The notes below the pieces were generated by a model. That model did not search any database. It saw only the letters and a program-made list of their open reading frames with translations, and was not told where the DNA came from. Positions 13,957 through 19,613 of a stretch of 19,613 bases of DNA are shown piece after piece. This DNA comes from COMBO-56-21 sp041494275. GTDB taxonomy: Archaea > Thermoplasmatota > Thermoplasmata > UBA10834. The DNA lies in the NCBI GenBank assembly GCA_041494275.1, contig JBGQAM010000031.1:1-19613 (forward strand). The letters run 5' to 3'. The number at the start of each line of letters is the position of its first letter. Positions within the stretch are counted from its first letter, which is position 1. The position numbers and the translations under genes were made by a program.

Positions 13957-14916
13957 ATGGTAGTGAAAAGGGAAGAGCTGATTTCGCGGATAAGGGAAAC
14001 GCTCGGCAAGTGCGGTTTCTTCGTCTCGGACCCGCACAACATAAGGAGCATCAGCTTCGACATAATCGCCCGAAGAGACAAACAACTCCTAATCATCAAG
14101 GCGCTCTCGAACATCGATTCCCTCTCGAGCGATGACGCAGAGGAACTGCGCATTCTCGCGAGCGCTCTGACGGGCAACCCGATGGTCATAGGGCTTCACT
14201 CGAGCTCTGGGAAGCTGGACGGCGGCATTCTGTACTCCAGGTTCGGCATACCGATCATCTCCGAGGAGACATTCCACGAGCACATGCTGGAAGGAGTGCC
14301 GCCTTTCGTCTACGCCGCCCCTGGTGGGCTCTATGTGCGGCTGGACGGTGAATCGCTCAAGAGGATCCGCCAGGAGAAGAACATCTCATTGGGGATGCTG
14401 GCTGAGATTGCCGGCGTTTCAAGAAAAGCCATCCAACTGTACGAGAGCGGCATGGGAGCCATGATCGAGATAGCAGCGAAGATAGAGGAGTACCTGAACG
14501 AGCCGATAGTCATGCCGCTCAACCCGTTCTCCTACACCCAGGAGATGGCAAGGACTCTCCAGACGTTCGATGACTTCAAAGGCCTCAACAGAGACGTCTT
14601 CGAGATGCTCAAGGAGATCGGCTACTCGGTGGTGCCGACTATCCGGTGCCCGTTCGACGCGTTGGCGAGCGAGGAGGACGTCCTCCTTCTGACAGGGATA
14701 GAGGATAACCCCACCATGACCGCGCGGAAGGCGAGGGTCGTTGGCAACATATCCAGAGTAACCGAGAAGAAGTCGGTAATATTCGTGAGGCAGGAAACCA
14801 GCATCGAAGCGATCGAAGGCACGCCCTTGATTACCAAGGACGAGCTGCGAAGGGCAGACGATGTTGATGACGTCCTCGAGCTTATTCTTCAACGCGAGAA
14901 GAGAAGGAAGGCGTGA
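13957..14916 (+). CDS. HTH transcriptional regulator of the archaeal COG1395 type
   Basis: The 319-residue protein has three parts. Residues 1-110 resemble a nuclease-like or sensing domain without clear catalytic residues (CGFFVSDPHNIRSISFDIIARRDKQ). A Cro/C1-type helix-turn-helix lies at about 130-180 (LKRIRQEKNISLGMLAEIAGVSRKAIQLYESG). The C-terminal part (about 195-319) may bind an effector or assemble the protein. This arrangement matches the conserved archaeal HTH regulator family whose targets are mostly unknown. ATG 13957 has GAAGGA about 6 bases before it. A TATA-like CTTAAAATC is at 13912-13920. The gene ends by overlapping the next start codon (GTGA), so the two are probably coexpressed. 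Confidence 0.85.
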   Translation: MVVKREELISRIRETLGKCGFFVSDPHNIRSISFDIIARRDKQLLIIKALSNIDSLSSDDAEELRILASALTGNPMVIGLHSSSGKLDGGILYSRFGIPIISEETFHEHMLEGVPPFVYAAPGGLYVRLDGESLKRIRQEKNISLGMLAEIAGVSRKAIQLYESGMGAMIEIAAKIEEYLNEPIVMPLNPFSYTQEMARTLQTFDDFKGLNRDVFEMLKEIGYSVVPTIRCPFDALASEEDVLLLTGIEDNPTMTARKARVVGNISRVTEKKSVIFVRQETSIEAIEGTPLITKDELRRADDVDDVLELILQREKRRKA

Positions 14917-15536
14917 CCTTGGAGAAGCTGAAAGTAGATGGCTGCACGGTCCATATCCTCGGGGTCATCAAAGGACTGAAGTCCGAGACCGAGAAAGTGC
15001 GGAAGGCATTCGAGGAAAGCAAACCGGACAAAGTCGCGATTTCCCTATCGAAAGAGGAAGTCGAGGGGCTGAAGAACATCCCTGACGACTACGAGCCTGA
15101 ACTGTCAAGGTACGAGCAGATCTACGCAGAAGGGCTCGGAAGGTTTGGCGAGGTTGCGGTCCCCCCGCCCTGCTACGTCGCCGCTTTGGAGCTTGCGGAG
15201 CACGAGGGCATCCCTCTCATCCCAGTAGATCTAGACGAGCAGACCTACACTGACCTCTACTGCGCGGTGATTCCAGGAACCTCGTTGTTCAGACATTCAA
15301 CCCGGACATGGCTCCTCAAAAGGAGAGCATTCAGCGACGACGGCGCGGAGCAATTCGTCATCGCATGGGACAAGGCTGTGAACAACATGGAAGGGTTCAG
15401 ACTGATTGAAAACAAGCGAGCAGAGGCGATGGCGAAGGGCATCAGAAAGGCTTGCCAGCGATCGCAGAGTGTCTTGGCAGTGATAGAGCTGGAGAGGGCT
15501 TCGGATGTGCTCGGAATTCTGAGAAAGGAAGAGTAG
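14913..15536 (+). CDS. TraB/PrgY-like protein without the usual catalytic motif
   Basis: The 207-residue protein starts VHILGVIKGLKSETEKVRKAF and contains KPDKVAISLSKEE, the basic HSTRTWLLKRRAF segment, NKRAEAMAKGI and VLAVIELERASDVLGIL. The pattern of strand, helix, PDxVAxSL and a final VLAVIE strand resembles archaeal TraB/PrgY/GumN proteins. The expected GTxHxS near the N-terminus is GVIKGLKS here, lacking the His, so enzymatic activity is doubtful. The start GTG 14913 overlaps the previous stop by 4 bases and has GAAGGA about 7 bases upstream. It has no signal peptide or membrane helix. Coupling to the HTH gene suggests a shared role. Family assignment is moderate; it may be a related but distinct fold. 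Confidence 0.6.
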   Translation: MTLEKLKVDGCTVHILGVIKGLKSETEKVRKAFEESKPDKVAISLSKEEVEGLKNIPDDYEPELSRYEQIYAEGLGRFGEVAVPPPCYVAALELAEHEGIPLIPVDLDEQTYTDLYCAVIPGTSLFRHSTRTWLLKRRAFSDDGAEQFVIAWDKAVNNMEGFRLIENKRAEAMAKGIRKACQRSQSVLAVIELERASDVLGILRKEE

Positions 15537-15589
15537 AAGGGGTTTCTGAACAGGTTTTGGGGACGCCTCCGACGCCGAGGTTCGCTGCC

Positions 15590-18500
15590 CTAGGTCGTGA
15601 CTGTCAGATTGGCAACAGCCGTGATGGTTATCCATGTGTCCTTGTTCGAGCCAGTCGGTTTATCGATGAGCCACGACTTCACGCTGAAGTATCGCCAATA
15701 CGAGTTCGTCCCGTCCCACAGGTTCATGTAGAATCCTACGTAGTTGTTGTTCGTGGTTGTGGTCGTGTAGTTCGTGACGAGGATGTCAGTGAACCCATCT
15801 CCATTTATGTCGACCGCATCGAAGAGCGTGGCAGCGACAGTCGAGAATGGCGTAGCGTATTTGCCAGCTGATTTCACGAAGAACGATGATACCGCACCAG
15901 GGTAGGAGGCCCCAGAAGCGAATATCGGGGTTGTCTCAGTCCAGCTGGTGTTGTACTGATATATCGTCCAGGGAGCACCGTCCTTTGCAGCAACGATTTC
16001 AAGGTACTTGTCACCGGAGGGACTGCCATCTATCGATGCGCCCCTCACGCTCGTCCAGGTTGTGACGTCCTTGATGCGCGTGGGCTGGTATATACCGAAC
16101 AAGTCGCTCACGATCTTCGCCATGTCAACCTGGACATAATCCGTAGGGGTGCCGCTCGATGGCGCCTGGTTGGAGTCGGTGAACTTCAGATAGACCGTCT
16201 TGCCTGCAACACTGGAAGGCAGGGTATAATTATACCACTTCCAGGAAGTGCTGTCTATCGTGATGACCGGGGTGTACACGACGTTGTCGACCGAGTACCA
16301 CGCATAGAACACCTCATTCCCGTTGCCAGCGACTGCGCCGATCCTCGCGACGATCCTGAGCTGCTGGTCAGGGCTGCTGCTGAGCGGTTCGAACCTCATC
16401 GTGGCGGAGACCTTGCCCTTCTCAGCATCAATCCCCGTGCTGTTCTCCGTGAAGGTCATGAAGATGTTGTCCACAAGCTTGGTTTGGGCCACCGTTCCAC
16501 TGAAGTTCCCTGGGCCATACTTGGGGAGGAAGCCGGTGGCATTGACGTCGAGGTACCTTGTCGTTGGGCTCGTGGCCTCCCGCCAGAAGTTCACATTGAC
16601 CCCGTTCAGGCCGCCGAACGCGGCAACTGTCTCCGAAGTGATTATGTCAAGATGACCATCGTAGTCAACGTCTTTGATGTCGAAATCCGTGATTGTCCCG
16701 GTCGATACTGCATACACGCCCTTCTTGTCCCAGCTCTTTTGGGCCATGAGAGACGTGGTGTAGAAGTACTTCAGGTCGTAGATGTAGATCTTGTTCGCGC
16801 CCATGACGACGAGGTCAGCACGACCATCGCCGGTCATGTCCTGGAGATAGATCTTGTTGATTGGGGCGCTCCAACTCTTATTGCTAGGAGGAGTGAATAC
16901 CCAGCCGATGGAGCCGTACGTCGTGTTGTATATCACGACCTGGCCGTTGCTGTTGCTGTACGCGAAATCCTGCATCCCGTCGCCGTTCACGTCGCCGAAA
17001 GCAATCCATGTCACTATGGACGTGTACGCATCGGGCCTTGATATGGCGCTGCCAGATTGCCACGTGCCGAATGTGTTGAGCGTGTTCTCGAACAACAGGA
17101 GCGCTTTGCTGTCGGTAGCCTGACCTATCAGCACATCCTTGTCGCCATCCCCGTCGATATCGCCGATCCCCATTGCTGTGACCGAGTAGTCGGGGGCCGG
17201 GGGAGTCGCGTCATACCGCCACATCGTCCTAGAAGCGAACAGATTGCTGTTCTGTATGTAGAACAGGTATTCCCTGGATGCAAAGTTGCTGCCGCCGCCG
17301 GCCATGCCCGTGGTGCCCGCAAAGAAGTCTGCCCTGGAGCCCGCTCCGTTGATGAATATCTGCTCCGAGAGCGAGTACAAGCCCTCGTTCGAGTCGTTCA
17401 TCTTCGCGATGTGCAGAGTGTAGGTGTTGTTCCCGCCTCTCCACTGAACACCGTTGTTGAGCCTGAGGTCGATGCTGAAGGTGTAGTAGGAGGTCGGCGG
17501 GGAGCCCGTACTATAGCCGTCCGTTGTGCTGATCATTGACCCCGAGCCAGGAATGCCGAACAGTTCAGAGCTCTGAGAACCGTCCGATATCCTGATATCG
17601 GCAATGCTTGGAGTCTTGGGAGTGTCAAGATCCTGGACCTTTATTGCGACATAGACCTTGTACTTGTCCGGAGAGGTCACCTCGTACGGGGTTGACTTGT
17701 TTCCCCAGAGAGTATTGTGCGTCGGATCCTTGTAGAGGTATATCGCTGGCCAGAACGAGATGGACGAACTGCTGTCCGTGATGAAGATTGTCTTATCCGC
17801 GCCATAGATGCGCTGGACCTCGCCTGTGCTCGGCTGGTTCTTCAATGATATCGTAAGAGTGAACGCTCCTGCAGACACTGGAGAAGTGTTGAACTGGCTT
17901 TCATAGACATATACGCCTCCGCCACCAGTGATTGGATAGAACGGTTTCGACGCCGTGCTACTTCCGTTGAAAAGCGGGATCACCTGCAGCCCAGTTCTGA
18001 TGTCAGTTAGCAGCAACTTGTTCTCAGTGAAGATGTTGGCCATGACCTTGCTGGCGAACCTGACGAACACGAGTTGGTCCTTCGCGAAGCTGGTGACAAT
18101 CGTGGTGGTGTTGGGGGCTCCCATTGGCGTGCCGTTGAGTATCTTCTCCGCGAAAACTCCGAACCCCTGGTTGTCGTAGAACCAGCGTATGTATGATGGC
18201 AGGTTGCTGTCTCCGCTCGGATTCGGTTCCGGCGGGTTGATGTCCTGGTACTTGATATCGACAGGCAATTGTACGATGGACATCGTGAAGGATGAGATTG
18301 ACTGGTGGCCGGCATTGTCCCAGGCATGTATGAAGATGATCTTACCATCCAGCTTTGATGCATTCAGATTCCGGCCGCGTATGCTCGTAAAGTCCCACTG
18401 GAAAGTGTCACCATTCTTGGTGTAGTCCGTCCTGTACATAGAATAGGATGTCGCCCTGTCCGTTTCCAGTTGAGAACTATCTATCCAGACCCCGGGAGTC

Positions 18501-19096
18501 GTCGTGTTGAGGTCGCCATCAGGGTCAGTGATCGTGACGTAGAAGCTGAAGTCCTGCCACTCTCTGACAGGATCGGCAGTCGGGGTTTGATTGTCCGAAT
18601 CGACATACCTTTGCAGTATGTTCGGAGCATTCCCGCTGGTGCCACCCGTCACCTGGCTTGACCAGATGGCCGACTTCTTGACCATGTCGACTATTGTGAC
18701 GGCTATCTTGCTGGAATAGGTGGTTCCTGAGAGAGTGACGGTCCATGCGATTCCTGTCGACCATGTGGTTGTCCCCTTCAACCCGAGGATCGAATTGGAC
18801 ATGTTATAGCGTGTGTTGACGCTGCCTAGCTCGACCAACGCTATGCAGTCCTTTGCCTTGATGGAGTCACCACCCGTGTGAGTGACGGTCAAGTTGGCGC
18901 TGTGCCCCTGGTTCCAGAAGGTCACCTTCGCGGCGAAGTCCGCTTTGGTCGCCTGCTGGGGGACAGGCATCTGTTGCACGAACGCCATAATCCCGCTGAA
19001 CAGGGTGACCGTGATCATGAGAATCAGGATGTTGCCGATGATCTCGGATACACCGAACTCGCTCCAAGCCTTCTTCTTCCTAAGTTCCAAATCCAT
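15590..19096 (-). CDS. Large surface protein with archaeal type IV pilin N-terminus and FG-GAP/VCBS repeats
   Basis: The 1168-residue protein begins with the archaeal type IV pilin N-domain: a basic stretch (LRKKKAWSEFG), then VSEIIGNILILMITVTLFSGIMAFV, the hydrophobic segment that anchors it (about 16-40), with likely prepilin-peptidase cleavage before VSEII. Long beta-rich, Thr/Ser-rich segments follow, including TITDPDGDLNTTTPGVW near 220. Calcium-binding repeats lie near 644 (DIDGDGDKDVLIG), 700 (DVNGDGMQDFA), 752 (DMTGDGRADLVV), 810 (DVDYDGHLDIIT) and 1096 (DINGDGFTDILVT). They fit an integrin-like propeller, with a carbohydrate-binding-like insert between. No C-terminal anchor is present. 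It is probably an extracellular adhesion or scaffold protein. ATG 19096 has GGAGG 9 bases upstream and a TATA box (19159-19166), giving a leader of about 40 bases; an upstream in-frame start would sit inside that promoter. Confidence 0.9.
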   Translation of the reverse strand: MDLELRKKKAWSEFGVSEIIGNILILMITVTLFSGIMAFVQQMPVPQQATKADFAAKVTFWNQGHSANLTVTHTGGDSIKAKDCIALVELGSVNTRYNMSNSILGLKGTTTWSTGIAWTVTLSGTTYSSKIAVTIVDMVKKSAIWSSQVTGGTSGNAPNILQRYVDSDNQTPTADPVREWQDFSFYVTITDPDGDLNTTTPGVWIDSSQLETDRATSYSMYRTDYTKNGDTFQWDFTSIRGRNLNASKLDGKIIFIHAWDNAGHQSISSFTMSIVQLPVDIKYQDINPPEPNPSGDSNLPSYIRWFYDNQGFGVFAEKILNGTPMGAPNTTTIVTSFAKDQLVFVRFASKVMANIFTENKLLLTDIRTGLQVIPLFNGSSTASKPFYPITGGGGVYVYESQFNTSPVSAGAFTLTISLKNQPSTGEVQRIYGADKTIFITDSSSSISFWPAIYLYKDPTHNTLWGNKSTPYEVTSPDKYKVYVAIKVQDLDTPKTPSIADIRISDGSQSSELFGIPGSGSMISTTDGYSTGSPPTSYYTFSIDLRLNNGVQWRGGNNTYTLHIAKMNDSNEGLYSLSEQIFINGAGSRADFFAGTTGMAGGGSNFASREYLFYIQNSNLFASRTMWRYDATPPAPDYSVTAMGIGDIDGDGDKDVLIGQATDSKALLLFENTLNTFGTWQSGSAISRPDAYTSIVTWIAFGDVNGDGMQDFAYSNSNGQVVIYNTTYGSIGWVFTPPSNKSWSAPINKIYLQDMTGDGRADLVVMGANKIYIYDLKYFYTTSLMAQKSWDKKGVYAVSTGTITDFDIKDVDYDGHLDIITSETVAAFGGLNGVNVNFWREATSPTTRYLDVNATGFLPKYGPGNFSGTVAQTKLVDNIFMTFTENSTGIDAEKGKVSATMRFEPLSSSPDQQLRIVARIGAVAGNGNEVFYAWYSVDNVVYTPVITIDSTSWKWYNYTLPSSVAGKTVYLKFTDSNQAPSSGTPTDYVQVDMAKIVSDLFGIYQPTRIKDVTTWTSVRGASIDGSPSGDKYLEIVAAKDGAPWTIYQYNTSWTETTPIFASGASYPGAVSSFFVKSAGKYATPFSTVAATLFDAVDINGDGFTDILVTNYTTTTTNNNYVGFYMNLWDGTNSYWRYFSVKSWLIDKPTGSNKDTWITITAVANLTVTT

Positions 19097-19158
19097 TTGC
19101 TCAGTCCTCCGGGGGAGAGAGAACGTTCTGCTATTGCCCGTTTCAACGTGATGGACCG

Positions 19159-19247
19159 TATATAAACGTGTTGAGGTCATTACCAGCTACCAGCCGAGGG
19201 ATCCACGGGCCTTGCGAGCCGCGGAAAAACCATCACGGTTATATAAG
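19159..19247. promoter_or_regulatory. Divergent promoter region between the surface protein and the HTH regulator
   Basis: TTTATATA on minus at 19159-19166 drives the surface-protein gene and TTATATAAG on plus at 19239-19247 lies about 27 bp before ATG 19270, implying a leaderless regulator mRNA. AACGTG occurs at 19145-19150 and 19165-19170, flanking the minus TATA box exactly 20 bp apart. A tandem 7-mer TACCAGC occurs twice at 19181-19194. These could be regulator sites. Confidence 0.55.
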
Positions 19248-19269
19248 CACAGGGGCATCACACGAACCG

Positions 19270-19613
19270 ATGCCAGAGTCTGGCCAGCTCAACGTGAATG
19301 ACAGGGTTCTCCTCCATCTGAGCAGGTTCGCGACGGACGTCACGCCTGAAGAGTTCTCGCCGGATTGCACGCAGGCCGGGATAGCTGTCGCCGTTGGGAT
19401 ATCGCGCACGCACGTCCCGCGCGCTGTGAGGGGACTCATCAAAGACGGGTTGGTCACCGAGCTCACCGCGAGAGTCAAAGGGCATGACAGACGCATGAAT
19501 GTGTACGCCGTGACGACTGAGGGCTTGAACAATGTAGATCGGCTGTGGAAGACCCTGTTGACACTCTCATATCCCGTTCAAGGCGACGGCAAGACCACCG
19601 AGATGACAGGAAG
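19270..19613 (+). CDS. MarR/HTH-type regulator, N-terminal part (runs off right edge)
   Basis: The open frame starts at ATG 19270 and is still open after 114 codons at the window end. The N-terminal part is a winged helix-turn-helix: NDRVLLHLSRFA, then a recognition region (QAGIAVAVGISRTHVPRAVRGLIKDGLV) and a wing with the basic KGHDRRMNVYAVTTEG. Archaeal proteins with this start often continue into an AAA/STAND-type ATPase or a sensor domain, but nothing of that is visible here. It has a TATA box 27 bp upstream and no ribosome binding site, so a leaderless mRNA is likely. Its divergence from the large surface-protein gene makes that gene a candidate target. Confidence 0.8.
   Translation, partial: MPESGQLNVNDRVLLHLSRFATDVTPEEFSPDCTQAGIAVAVGISRTHVPRAVRGLIKDGLVTELTARVKGHDRRMNVYAVTTEGLNNVDRLWKTLLTLSYPVQGDGKTTEMTG

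Overview
The window looks like a chromosomal segment of a euryarchaeal genome, most probably from the Thermoplasmatota or a nearby sediment lineage. The evidence is a GMP synthetase split into separate amidotransferase and ATP-pyrophosphatase genes, a Gar1-TFB gene pair, a fused two-repeat tRNA-splicing endonuclease, a Cdc48/VAT ATPase, archaeal 4-phosphopantoate--beta-alanine ligase, a pilin-type archaeal N-terminus on a surface protein, and many TATA elements about 22-30 bp before start codons with leaderless or short-leader starts. Lineage is inferred from gene content only; no rRNA gene is present. The DNA is fairly GC-rich. Among 19 assigned stop codons I count 10 TGA, 8 TAG and 1 TAA.

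Layout. Positions 1-5957 are on the minus strand: ahcY, a nucleoside kinase interrupted by an in-frame TAA, a sirtuin, a stand-alone Lrp/AsnC ligand-binding domain, a small membrane protein, purE, the two GMP synthetase subunits, and the first 25 codons of an unknown gene running off the left edge. A PHP-domain phosphoesterase diverges from ahcY and meets the convergent pantothenate/CoA gene. That gene in turn diverges from the gar1-tfb pair. A bacterial-type (class I) GAPDH and a 53-residue cysteine protein follow on plus; endA is convergent with the small gene and its stop codon overlaps the small gene's stop. Then come vat with a structured leader, a COG1395-type HTH regulator translationally coupled to a TraB-like protein, and finally a 1168-residue pilin-anchored FG-GAP surface protein on minus that diverges from an HTH regulator cut by the right edge.

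How the genes fit together. purE, guaAB and guaAA serve purine and GMP synthesis. ahcY makes adenosine and homocysteine from S-adenosylhomocysteine, and the neighbouring kinase would salvage adenosine if it were intact. gar1, tfb, endA and vat are information-processing and protein quality-control genes. The most accessory-looking part is the right end, where a very large secreted or surface protein faces a regulator across a 173-bp intergenic region.

The most notable observations are the single nonsense codon in the otherwise well-conserved kinase, inverted repeats that bracket TATA boxes at the kinase and pantothenate genes, a structured vat leader with a 12-codon upstream ORF, a class I GAPDH in an archaeal context, the tiny Cys protein, and the pilin/FG-GAP-regulator pair. 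I found no RNA genes, CRISPR arrays, insertion sequences or intergenic gaps over 300 bases. The largest gap is 11457-11700/11709, which holds the endA and vat promoters and the vat leader.
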